Shown one piece after another: positions 36,601 through 44,533 of a DNA stretch of 64,000 nt. Below the pieces are notes generated by a model that worked only from the letters and a program-made list of their open reading frames with translations, was not told where the DNA came from and ran no database searches. The stretch is from Cellulomonas phragmiteti (GTDB lineage Bacteria; Actinomycetota; Actinomycetes; Actinomycetales; Cellulomonadaceae), in NCBI RefSeq assembly GCF_016862775.1, contig NZ_BONP01000006.1:62001-126000 (forward strand), in the 5' to 3' direction. The translations under genes and the position numbers were made by a program. Within the stretch, counting starts at the first letter, position 1. Every line of letters starts with the position of its first letter.

Positions 36601-38280
36601 CACCGGCTCGGGGGCGGTGTCGGGGTCGGCCCCCAGCACGACGTCCAGGGCCTCGTCGACGGTGACACGCACCGCGGTGCCCTGGACGGTGGACTGGAAC
36701 GCCACCTCGAGCTCCCAGGAGGACGCCAGGCGGTCGTCGTCGAGCACGACACCGTGCGCCGCGGCGACGTCGCGGACGAGGTCCCGGATGGTCGGCGCAG
36801 GTCCGCCGGGGGGCGCGACGGGCCCGACCGCGGCGAGGCTGTCGTAGAGGGCCCGGAACAGCACCCAGCCGAAGGTCGGGGGTTCGAGCATGCGCCACTC
36901 GAGGTCGATGAACCTGCCGGTCCCGCTCAGGAGGTTGCGCGGGAGCGCGTCGACGAGGTCACCCGGCACCTCGATGTCGAGGTCCGTCGTGCCCTCCGGC
37001 AGGCCGGCCCGGGCACGGATCGCCTCGAGCCAGGGGCCGAACCAGTCCACGACGTCGTCGACCGTCCAGCCGGGACGCGCGAGGCGGTCGGCGAGGTCGG
37101 CGGTCCACGGCGCCACGGGGGCGTAGGGCTCGTCCTCGCACACGATCTGCACGCCGCCGACCGTGTCCGGCAGGTCGGGGTGGGCGCGTCGCCGCACCAC
37201 GTCGACGCGCCCGTCGCCGGTGACGAACTCCGTGACCTTGCGGAACTCGGGTCGTCGCGCACCGGACCCGTAGTACCACGCGAGCTGCTCCGGACCGCGC
37301 AGCGCCGATGCCGAGGCGCGGACGAGGAACGAGTTGGACAGGTCGGGGACCAGGTCGTTGCGGTGCACGGGCAGCCACGCGCGGCGGAGGTCGAACGACG
37401 TCGACTCGGGTTGCTGGTGGTCCCCGCCTCCGGTCGCGACGAGCAGAGGCGTGGCGTCGAGTCCCGAGGTCGGGTCGAGAGCCTGCTCGGTGAGCACCGT
37501 GGTCGGCAGCTTGTAGTCCGGGAAGGGGAAGAGCCAGCGCTGCTCGACGAGCCCTGCCGCGCTCAGCCGCGCCCCGAGCTCCTGGCGGCCGAACGTCACG
37601 GCCGTGGACGGTCCGTACCTGTCCTCGATCCCGGTCATCGCCACGCCGAGGTGGTCCTCGGGGAACCCGGCGAAGTACTTGAGGCCGAGCTGGTTCTCGA
37701 TGGCGACGACCAGTTCGCCGTCGGGGAGCAGGAGGCGCGCGACGTGCTCGAGCATGACCTCCACGGGATCCGCGTCCGTCGTCTCGAAGCCGAACATGCG
37801 GGAGTACTCCAGCACGCCGACCATGACGACGGTCGCGAACCGCGCCGGGTGACCGAATCCCTGCACGGTGTCGGCGACGACCTGGACGTTCGGCAGGTCG
37901 CGGCACCGGTCCGCCGCGATCGCGGCGCGACGGGGTGAGCCCTCGACCGCGACGACGTCCAGTCCGTGCTCGCCGAGGACCCGAGTGATCGCGCCGGTCC
38001 CCGCGCCGAGCTCGAGCACGGGCCCGCGCATCGACGCCAGCAGCGGGCGGACGAGGTTCCCGCGCTGATGGCTGAGGTGGTAGAGCGACGGCCAGTCGCG
38101 GATCCCGGCTTCGAGCTCCCGGGAGCTGCTGCCGGTGTCCGTCGCGGAGCGCACGACGTCGGCGACCCACGTCTCGTGCTGGTCCCCGTCGTTGTAGCCG
38201 AACTCCGGAGCGCCCTGCGGGGACCAGGGGCCGGTGGGTGTCGTCCGGCGGTAGCCGAGGTCGGCGAGGTCCGGCGTCAC
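33634..38280 (-). CDS. Multidomain glycan enzyme: methyltransferase, coiled coil, GT4 and RgpF domains
   Basis: This 1548-residue protein has four visible parts. A class I methyltransferase domain has VLELGAGTGAITRVL at 88-102 and YFAGFPEDHLGV later. A coiled coil of Arg/Glu/Leu heptads lies at about 563-675. A GT-B/GT4-like domain follows, with VLVVGAGTISPRKGVEFFLQ near 1005 and LFFLSSRLDPLPNVTIDAAL. Residues 1310-1548 are a rhamnan synthesis F (RgpF) domain with LVHGHFHYPELVDELIE, NRGRDLAPLF, HVHGKRSPH and FPMGGMFWAR. It probably extends and methylates or caps a rhamnose-rich wall polymer in one polypeptide. The GTG overlaps the upstream epimerase stop as GTGA. The region between methyltransferase and coiled coil is unassigned. 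Confidence 0.88.
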   Translation of the reverse strand: MTPDLADLGYRRTTPTGPWSPQGAPEFGYNDGDQHETWVADVVRSATDTGSSSRELEAGIRDWPSLYHLSHQRGNLVRPLLASMRGPVLELGAGTGAITRVLGEHGLDVVAVEGSPRRAAIAADRCRDLPNVQVVADTVQGFGHPARFATVVMVGVLEYSRMFGFETTDADPVEVMLEHVARLLLPDGELVVAIENQLGLKYFAGFPEDHLGVAMTGIEDRYGPSTAVTFGRQELGARLSAAGLVEQRWLFPFPDYKLPTTVLTEQALDPTSGLDATPLLVATGGGDHQQPESTSFDLRRAWLPVHRNDLVPDLSNSFLVRASASALRGPEQLAWYYGSGARRPEFRKVTEFVTGDGRVDVVRRRAHPDLPDTVGGVQIVCEDEPYAPVAPWTADLADRLARPGWTVDDVVDWFGPWLEAIRARAGLPEGTTDLDIEVPGDLVDALPRNLLSGTGRFIDLEWRMLEPPTFGWVLFRALYDSLAAVGPVAPPGGPAPTIRDLVRDVAAAHGVVLDDDRLASSWELEVAFQSTVQGTAVRVTVDEALDVVLGADPDTAPEPVAGVAPELEAELRNEIEVRGRELDRLRGVAENAEVETARAGEARERIATALGRLERDTEDLRQEVVEGSQRLATARREAEDLRRELADRARRLQAAEHDSATLRAELDAYAHTLSWRVTSPLRAARIRAARARRAVNRLRLRPSPAGPGPLDASTPGTATYADRTVAAVAPPTGQVVVDGPGEVLQETAVEPDLAYYRRRNDDLRHLDDTELRRHFTAFGRAEGRRGRSLLDTATVLENGFTPGRERMLLLLHEATRTGAPVLGWNLLNSFSEQRDVIVVLLQGGDLSHEIERAAAATVTLVEADPWHPVEAQILAEELVERFGPMWALANSAATHPMAPALEATGVPVVALVHEFPSSMRPEGVLGALFASVSEVVFSAPIVADSMRREYADLIARPHHVIPQGQSRLPAGTDTERAPRAMRLGSDGVETDLPEHALADLLADLDASTVLVVGAGTISPRKGVEFFLQTADQVRRSAGEKDVRFAWIGDRIPSLGWYVDELHEQVRRSGADEVVTFLAPTSDLTPLYERADLFFLSSRLDPLPNVTIDAALSGTPIVAFDGASGFAEWLGKDELLRDLVVPHLDTAAAAATIRRLADDATSRLTYGDRLRAAAVPAFDMAAYTDRLGELGRRARAAREQEQRDVQALLESGAFDADLYAGSGNDGDHLALVQEYVHRSRLTAPRARPRTGLLVRRPAEGFHPLVYAEQSPDYVEERDGDPFVDYLRRGRPAGPWALPVLRPSPEPTPTDLRVLVHGHFHYPELVDELIERMGTNAQAVDLRLSTTSEHKEMDLRSRLERAGIERWQVDLVENRGRDLAPLFTGLGHEVLDDYDVVLHVHGKRSPHVAGDVADRWRTFLWENLVGGRASMMDTVCAAFAADDTLGLVAPEDPHLNDWDLNRDEGERLAKRIGLTTPLTTHLDFPMGGMFWARTDALRPLLDARLTWDEYPAEPLPIDGTMLHALERIIPFAVEQAGYRFAKTSVPGVSR

Positions 38281-39269
38281 TGCGCGGACCCCACGGTCGG
38301 GGCGGGACGGACACGCGCGGCAGCAGCGTCGCCGCCACCGGCCGCGCGGGCGGCGACCACGGAGGCCCACGTCCCGCGGATGCCCTCGTCCAGCGAGGTG
38401 CCGGCGACCCAGCCGAGCGTCCGGGTGGCGAGCGAGCAGTCCAGCCAGGTGGTGCGGCCGTCGAAGTCGCGGACGGGGTGGTGCACGACGTCGACGACGT
38501 CGGCACCGACGACATCTCTGATCACGTCGAGGAGGGTACCGAGGCTGGTGGGCCGTCCCGAGCCGACGTTGAGGACGTGGGAGTCCGGTGCGGTGACCTC
38601 GACCGCCCGCACGGCCGCCTCCGCGATGTCGTCCACGTGGACGTAGTCGCGGGCCGCACGTGGGTCGCCGAAGACGTGGAGCTCCTGACCCGCGGCGGCG
38701 GCGTGCAGCCAGTGGCTGATGACGCCCTGGCCGGGTGCGACGGGCTGACCCGGTCCGTACGCGTTCGCGACGCGCAGGACGATCGAGCCCGGGGCCTTGC
38801 GCTCCAGTTCCTGCTCCAGGAGCAGCTTCGCGCGGCCGTACGCGCACTCGGGGCCGACCGGGGAGGTCTCCGCGTACGGGGGCTCCACGCTCTGGTCGTA
38901 CACCGTTCCGCCGGAGCTGAGCAGGACCGTGCGGGGGCGCGTGGAGGCCTGTGCCAGCAGGTCGAGGAAGCTGGTGAACGCCTCGATGTCGAGCGCGACG
39001 CGCCCGGGGTCGTGCTCGGCGATCATCGGGTTGATGCTGGAGGCCGCCCACACCACGCGGTCCGAGGCGAGGAGGTGCTCGTCGACACCGTCCGGGCCGG
39101 TGGGGGGACGCGAGCGGTCGAAGGCGTGGACGACGTGCCCGCGACGCACGAGCGCGTGGCAGATGCGCGAGCCGATGAAGCCGCGCGCCCCGACGACGCT
39201 GACCTCCAGGGGGCGCGAGCGTCGGGCGGCGGCCGCGAGCGAAGACAGGTACACCGTTGATGGCCTCAT
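38277..39269 (-). CDS. NAD-dependent sugar nucleotide epimerase/dehydratase
   Basis: The 330-residue short-chain dehydrogenase has VSVVGARGFIGSRICH, SSGGTVYDQ, the YxxxK pair in CAYGRAKLLLEQ, and RVANAYGPGQP. It probably supplies or interconverts a nucleotide sugar for the adjacent multidomain enzyme, to which it is joined by a GTGA overlap. The start is uncertain: ATG 39269 lies just after the end of the YfhO-type gene, while ATG 39320 would overlap that gene and add 17 residues. Neither has a strong ribosome site. Confidence 0.85.
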   Translation of the reverse strand: MRPSTVYLSSLAAAARRSRPLEVSVVGARGFIGSRICHALVRRGHVVHAFDRSRPPTGPDGVDEHLLASDRVVWAASSINPMIAEHDPGRVALDIEAFTSFLDLLAQASTRPRTVLLSSGGTVYDQSVEPPYAETSPVGPECAYGRAKLLLEQELERKAPGSIVLRVANAYGPGQPVAPGQGVISHWLHAAAAGQELHVFGDPRAARDYVHVDDIAEAAVRAVEVTAPDSHVLNVGSGRPTSLGTLLDVIRDVVGADVVDVVHHPVRDFDGRTTWLDCSLATRTLGWVAGTSLDEGIRGTWASVVAARAAGGGDAAAARVRPAPTVGSAQ

Positions 39270-39309
39270 CGCAGGATCGTCGTGGGTCGTCGCATCTGCA
39301 CGGCAGTCA

Positions 39310-42243
39310 TCATGCCGCATCCCCGGACGCCTGTGGGGAGGACCTCGCGGGTCGCGGACCTGCGGTGTCGGCTCGGGACACGTGCTCCGGCCTGCGGCTG
39401 CGCGCCGACCGGTGCGCCAGCACCGCCACCGCGGCGAGCAGAGCGGCAGCCGACAGGGTGCTCGTGACGACCCCGGCGCGCAGTCCGGGAGGTGCGTACA
39501 CGAGCTCCACCCGGTGGGCCCCCGCGGGCAGCGGCACCGCCCACATCGCGTGGTCCGCCCGCACGGGCTCGACCTCGCGGCCGTCGACCACGGCGACCCA
39601 ACCCGTGCGCCACGAGTCGGCGACGACCGCGTAGCCCGCTCCGGTCGACGTCACCCGCAGCTCGACGGCGTCGCCGTCGTCGCGGACGACGCGGACGCTC
39701 GCGCGCGCACCCGGGTCGGTGGGTCGCACGTCCGCCCGGTCACCCAGGAGGACGGTGTCGGGGGCGAGTCGTCCGCCGGCGAGCAGGTCGACCCGCCGCC
39801 CGGGGTCCGTGACGACCTGTGCGCGGGACGCCCAGCGGAACCGCGGCAGCACCGTGGGCCGCTCGTAGACCGTCGCGTCGCCCGTGTGCACGACCACCAT
39901 GTCGTCGTCCGGGAGCACCGCCGTGACGACCCAACGGCCCTCCCCGTCGACGGGCACCACGAGCTCGTCCCCCGCGAGCGACTCCAGGCCCAGGTGCATC
40001 GGCCCGTCGGCGGCAGGAGTCGGCAGCGCGATCCACACGCTGGTCGGCTCGCCCGTCGCCGCGACCCGGGCCACCGTCGCGGACAGGACGCCCCCGGAAG
40101 GGTCGAGGAGCGACAGGCGCAACCGCGCGGTCGCGGACCCGTCCTCGGGGGCGACGCCCACCGGCAGGTCGACGCGTGCCCCCCGGACCGGGGACGGCAC
40201 CGGAGCCGTCACCGCACGCGCACCGGCGGGCGTCGCCCGGTACGTGCGGAGGACGCCGGTGGCGACCTGCTCCCCGGGGATCGGACCGTCGGGCTCGACG
40301 ACCGCGAAGCGCGTGGCCGTGCGGTCGAGCGCGGGGGAGCCGAGCGCCGGCACGCTCATCGTCGAGAACGTGTACGTCAGCATGGCGCCCGGGTCCGCCG
40401 CCTCGAGCAGGGCCCGCCACTCCTCGGTGTGGAAGGCGTGCCCCGTCGTCGACCGCAGCCGGTAGGCGCTGTTGCTCCCCGGGAGCATGGTGAACCCGGT
40501 GCTCGTGAAGCGGTACTGGCCGAGGTTCTCGGCGAGGTAGTCGTGGGTGGCGGTCGCGGGGTAGAACGACTCGACGGGGGCCCGGGGCCACCACGCGGAG
40601 GCGACGGAGGCCGCTTGTCCGGCCATGAGGACGGGCAGGACGAGCACGGCGACGGCGGCGCTCCGGCGGCGGGAGCGGGTGGACGCCAGGACGACGGCGA
40701 CCAGGCTGACCGCGACGAGCAGGATGCCCAGGACGAGCTCGTCGCGTGCGTGCTGGGCGTGCTCGCTCGGTGCCGCCCCGAGACCGCGGTGGACCGCGAC
40801 CGCCAGCGCGACGACCACGGTCAGCCCGACGACGCAGCGGGCGACGACGGTCCTGGTCGGTCGGCGCCACCTGACCGTCCACCGCGCCGCCTCGCCCGCC
40901 GCGGGCGGTCGTCCCGCCCCGGTCGACCGGGTGAGCCGGTCGAACCCGTAGGCCGCGGCGATGGCGAACAGCAGCCCGAGGATCACGCGCAGGCGGCCGA
41001 CGAAGCTCGTGTCGAACCCGGGCAGGGCCTGGACCGGTCCCAGCAGCACGCCCGCGTAGACCAGCGCGGTGCCGGCGGCGGCGCCGACCCCCGCGAACAG
41101 CAGCGGGTGCGCCGCGTGACCGTCGGGCCGCCTCCGCAGGAAGGCGGCGACGACCAGGACGAGGGTCGTGGCGCCGATGAACGAGAACCGTTCCACCGGG
41201 TTGCGGGAGCCTCCCCAGAACTCGGCGTCGATGGCACCGAGCATGCCCGGTGCGAACGCCGTCGCGAGAGCCGACCAGTCCAGGTGCATGTCCGGGGTCT
41301 GGGAGCGACGCTCGAAGCTGATCGCCGTGGCGGCGTTGAACGCGAAGGGCACGAGCTGCCACGCGGCGAGACCCACCCCGAGCACGGCACCGGAGGCGCC
41401 GATCGCGAGGGACCCGAGCCACTGCCGTGCGGTGGCGCGCGCGCGCCACAGCCGGACCGCGCCGTAGGCGATCGAGGTGTACGCCGCGTAGACGACGATC
41501 GCCGGGAACCCCCCGAGCAGCATCGAGGCGAGGATGACGGCGATGAGCAGGACGTCGCGCCGGCGTCGCTCGCACACCACCCGGTCGACCGCCCACAGGA
41601 GCAGGGGGACGAGCGCGGCGACCCGGGTCTGCGGCCACCCCGTCCAGGCGATCATGAAGCCGCTGGACACGAACGCGAGCGCGCCGACGGCCCGTGCCGC
41701 GGGGCTCAGCCCCAGGCGGCGCAGCAGCAGCGCCATCCCGGCGCTGGCGACCGCGACCTCCACCAGCTTGACCCCGCCGGGCGCGTAGGTGTCCGGCAGC
41801 AGGAGCCAGGGCCAGGTCATGGGCGAGAAGAGGGAGGAGTCCGGCAGGGAACCCAGGGGGCTGCCACCGGCCACGTACGGGTTCCACCACAGGATGCGCC
41901 CGCTCAGCAGGGTGTCCTTGAGGAGCAGCAGACGTGGCGTCACGGAGTCGATCGTGTCCCCGGGCCACGGGTTGCCGACGGTCCCGTCCCCGTAGCCGTA
42001 CGTGCTCCACGGGGCCAGCCCGTTGAGGAGGTCGGTCGCGGCGAAGACCGCACGACCGACCAGCGCGGGCCCGATGCCCACGAGGGTGAAACCGACCACG
42101 GCCGCCCAGGCCACGACGCTCGCCGGCGACCAGGCGCGGGCCGTCGTGACGGCGGCTCGGCCGCGCCGACGAGCGGACCGCACCGCGCGGTGCCCCGCCT
42201 CGCGCACGCGGCGTCCCGCGGGACGCGCCGACCCGGCGGTCAC
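39310..42243 (-). CDS. YfhO-family large membrane protein
   Basis: The 977-residue protein starts with a basic tail. The helix FTLVGIGPALVGRAVF is followed by the loop TDLLNGLAPW and LLKDTLLSGRILWWNPYVAGG, the YfhO family hallmark. About twelve membrane helices follow, and then a long extracellular beta-rich region (about 620-930) and a last helix near SAAALLAAVAVLAH. YfhO proteins are GT-C-like and have been linked to glycosylation of teichoic acids or surface polymers in other Gram-positives. The GTG overlaps the stop of the upstream AglD-like gene as GTGA. Confidence 0.85.
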   Translation of the reverse strand: MTAGSARPAGRRVREAGHRAVRSARRRGRAAVTTARAWSPASVVAWAAVVGFTLVGIGPALVGRAVFAATDLLNGLAPWSTYGYGDGTVGNPWPGDTIDSVTPRLLLLKDTLLSGRILWWNPYVAGGSPLGSLPDSSLFSPMTWPWLLLPDTYAPGGVKLVEVAVASAGMALLLRRLGLSPAARAVGALAFVSSGFMIAWTGWPQTRVAALVPLLLWAVDRVVCERRRRDVLLIAVILASMLLGGFPAIVVYAAYTSIAYGAVRLWRARATARQWLGSLAIGASGAVLGVGLAAWQLVPFAFNAATAISFERRSQTPDMHLDWSALATAFAPGMLGAIDAEFWGGSRNPVERFSFIGATTLVLVVAAFLRRRPDGHAAHPLLFAGVGAAAGTALVYAGVLLGPVQALPGFDTSFVGRLRVILGLLFAIAAAYGFDRLTRSTGAGRPPAAGEAARWTVRWRRPTRTVVARCVVGLTVVVALAVAVHRGLGAAPSEHAQHARDELVLGILLVAVSLVAVVLASTRSRRRSAAVAVLVLPVLMAGQAASVASAWWPRAPVESFYPATATHDYLAENLGQYRFTSTGFTMLPGSNSAYRLRSTTGHAFHTEEWRALLEAADPGAMLTYTFSTMSVPALGSPALDRTATRFAVVEPDGPIPGEQVATGVLRTYRATPAGARAVTAPVPSPVRGARVDLPVGVAPEDGSATARLRLSLLDPSGGVLSATVARVAATGEPTSVWIALPTPAADGPMHLGLESLAGDELVVPVDGEGRWVVTAVLPDDDMVVVHTGDATVYERPTVLPRFRWASRAQVVTDPGRRVDLLAGGRLAPDTVLLGDRADVRPTDPGARASVRVVRDDGDAVELRVTSTGAGYAVVADSWRTGWVAVVDGREVEPVRADHAMWAVPLPAGAHRVELVYAPPGLRAGVVTSTLSAAALLAAVAVLAHRSARSRRPEHVSRADTAGPRPARSSPQASGDAA

Positions 42244-43241
42244 CTCGCCGTCCCCGGACGCGTCGCGGGCTGCGCCGTGCCCGTCCGACCGACGTGGCGC
42301 ACGAGGCGTCGACGCAGCAGCAGGCTCGCGACCGCGAGGAACAGGACGTCCACCACGATGCTCCACAGCCGCGTCAGCACCGTGACCACCACGGCCGCCT
42401 CGACCGGCATGAGAGCCGTGAGGAAGAGCACCTGGACCCCCTCGCGCACCCCGATCCCGCCGGGGGCGAAGAACGCGAGCATGCTCACCGCCGAGGCGAT
42501 GCTCGCGGCCCCGACGACGTACCCGAGGTCGGACCAGGGCAGGTCGTGGTACACGGCGCGCGCGACCAGGTAGTACGACGCGCCGGTCAGCAGGGTCCCG
42601 AGCACGAACAGACCGCCACCGCCGAGGACCATCGACCACGTCGGCCTGTCCTCGACGGGCATCGGCCCCCGACGCGTGAGGCGGCGCGCGAGGTCGAGCA
42701 GGCGGCGGAGCACGGGGGGCACCAGGGCGAGGAGGCACAGGACCGCCGCGACGACGGACAGCTGCGTGGCGCGAGGGCCCGCGGCGTCGAGCCGCGGGTC
42801 GAGCGCCAGCAGGGCGAGCCCGACGAGCAGCGTCGAGATCAGCTGCAGGGCGCCCTCCAGCACACCCGACACGGCCAGCTTGGAACGGCTCACGCCGTGC
42901 TGCGCGGCGAACCAGACCTTCCCGAGGATCCAGGTGCCCGCTCCCAGCACGTACCGCCCGAGCCAGGCCTTGGCGTACACGTGGCACAGCTCGCGCCAGT
43001 CGCGGCGCAGGTGCTGCGCGCCCAGGCGGCGCAGCAGGAACAGCCACACCCCCGCCCCCCAGTAGCGGAAGGCGAGGGCGAGGGCCGTGGCGCCCAGCAT
43101 CGGCAGGGCGGCGAACCGCAGGCCCTCGAGGGTCGCCCAGTCGATCGTCGCCAGGTACCCGGCCATCGCGAGCACGACGGCGACGGTGAAGCCGGTCTGC
43201 ACCCAGCGGCGGGTGCGGCTCCCGGGGCCGGCAGGGCTCAT
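42240..43241 (-). CDS. AglD/MprF-type (lysylphosphatidylglycerol synthase TM) membrane protein
   Basis: This 333-residue polytopic protein has YAKAWLGRYVLGAGTWILGKVW near residue 90 and FFAPGGIGVREGVQVLFLTAL near residue 250, the two signatures of the flippase-like family. It has about eight helices and no catalytic synthase domain. It is a paralogue of the protein at 24416-25462. Its ATG overlaps the stop of the GT4 gene and its stop overlaps the YfhO-type start, so the three are made together. Likely roles are lipid-linked sugar movement or support of the flanking glycosyltransferases. Confidence 0.82.
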   Translation of the reverse strand: MSPAGPGSRTRRWVQTGFTVAVVLAMAGYLATIDWATLEGLRFAALPMLGATALALAFRYWGAGVWLFLLRRLGAQHLRRDWRELCHVYAKAWLGRYVLGAGTWILGKVWFAAQHGVSRSKLAVSGVLEGALQLISTLLVGLALLALDPRLDAAGPRATQLSVVAAVLCLLALVPPVLRRLLDLARRLTRRGPMPVEDRPTWSMVLGGGGLFVLGTLLTGASYYLVARAVYHDLPWSDLGYVVGAASIASAVSMLAFFAPGGIGVREGVQVLFLTALMPVEAAVVVTVLTRLWSIVVDVLFLAVASLLLRRRLVRHVGRTGTAQPATRPGTAR

Positions 43242-44533
43242 GCCGGTGCCTGCGCGGGGGTGACGAAGGGCGCGAGCAGGACGTCGTGGTGCCGGCGGGC
43301 CAGCCGCTGCCAGGAGAACTCGTGCGAGAGCTCGACCGCCGCGCGGGCGAGGGTCTCGCGCTCGTCGTCCGCCATGCGGGCCACGCGCACGAGGGCGGCG
43401 GCGAGCCCGGCCGCGTCACGCTCCTCGACGAGGATCCCGGTGCGCCCGTTGTCCAGGACGTCGTCCGCTCCGCTCTGGCGGGTGGCGACGCAGGGCAGGC
43501 CGTACGACAGTCCCTCCAGCAGCGTGACGGGCAGCCCTTCCACGTCGCCGTCGGACGCGACGACGGAGGGGACGACCAGCGCGTCGGCCGCGCGGAACCA
43601 GCTGTCCTTGAGCTCACCGGTCACGTACCCGGTGAACTGCACCCGGTCGGCCAGGCCGAGGCGCTCGGCCCGTGCCGCGAGGTCGTCGCGCAGCGGGCCG
43701 TCCCCGGCGACGACGAGGCGCCACGCCCCGAGGTCGTCGGAGGCGAGGTGCAGCGCCTGCAGCAGGTGCTGCACGCCCTTCTTCTCGACGAGCCTGCCGA
43801 CGACGAGCAGGACGAGCCGGTCGCCGACGCCGTGCGCGTCACGGGCCGCCGCCCGCGCGGTGACGTCGCGCGGGCGCGACGGCAGGTCCGTCCCCATCGG
43901 GATGACGTGGACCGGCGGGCCGACCTCGCCGTCGGGGTCGAAGTGCCGCAGACGCTGCAGGGTGCGGCTGCTCACCGCCGACGCGGCGCGGGCGAGGCGC
44001 AGCGTCGGGCGGACGACCAGAGCCCCGGCGAACGGCACGCGCCGCCACACGTCGACGTCGGAGGCGTGGGTGGTGAAGACGAACGGCACGCCGGTCAGCC
44101 GGCAGGCCCAGGCCGCCACGACGGCCTGCGGTGTGAACCAGTGGGCGTAGACGACGGCGGGACGCCGGCGCCGGGTCTCGCGCAGGGTGGCCACGAGCTC
44201 GCCGAGGAACAGCAGCGGCACCACCGGGTAGAGCCAGGGGTTGCTGCGCAGCGCGGGCATGATGCCGCGGCCGGCGAGCACCTCGGCGCGCCGGGGGAGC
44301 GCGTAGTGGAACCGCACCTCGTCGAACGTGGGGTGGTGCGTCAGCGACCGGGTCCGCGAGCGGCGGTCGTGCGGCGCGACCACGCACACGTCCAGCTCGG
44401 GGTACGCCGCCGTCAGCGCTCGGACCTGGTCGCGCACGAACGCCGGGACGGGGTCGTCGTCCGACGAGGGGAACGTCGAGGCGAGGACGAGGACGCTGGG
44501 CCGCGCGGTGCGGCCGGGGTCACGCGGAGCCAC
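43238..44533 (-). CDS. GT4 family glycosyltransferase
   Basis: The 431-residue GT-B enzyme opens VLVLASTFPSSDDDPVPAFV, with VVYAHWFTPQAVVAAWAC and FVFTTHASDVDVW in the acceptor domain. The donor domain has LVLLVVGRLVEKKGVQHLLQAL and SDGDVEGLPVTLLEGLSYG, carrying the EX7E motif. The profile resembles glycosyltransferases that use UDP-sugars in exopolysaccharide assembly. The GTG overlaps the stop of the HprK-like gene by 14 bases, and its own stop overlaps the membrane protein start as ATGA. Confidence 0.92.
   Translation of the reverse strand: MAPRDPGRTARPSVLVLASTFPSSDDDPVPAFVRDQVRALTAAYPELDVCVVAPHDRRSRTRSLTHHPTFDEVRFHYALPRRAEVLAGRGIMPALRSNPWLYPVVPLLFLGELVATLRETRRRRPAVVYAHWFTPQAVVAAWACRLTGVPFVFTTHASDVDVWRRVPFAGALVVRPTLRLARAASAVSSRTLQRLRHFDPDGEVGPPVHVIPMGTDLPSRPRDVTARAAARDAHGVGDRLVLLVVGRLVEKKGVQHLLQALHLASDDLGAWRLVVAGDGPLRDDLAARAERLGLADRVQFTGYVTGELKDSWFRAADALVVPSVVASDGDVEGLPVTLLEGLSYGLPCVATRQSGADDVLDNGRTGILVEERDAAGLAAALVRVARMADDERETLARAAVELSHEFSWQRLARRHHDVLLAPFVTPAQAPA

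Noticed and set aside
34498-37938. Plus-strand frame of 1146 residues opposite the RgpF fusion
   Set aside because: The opposite strand has clear methyltransferase, GT4 and RgpF motifs; this frame has none.
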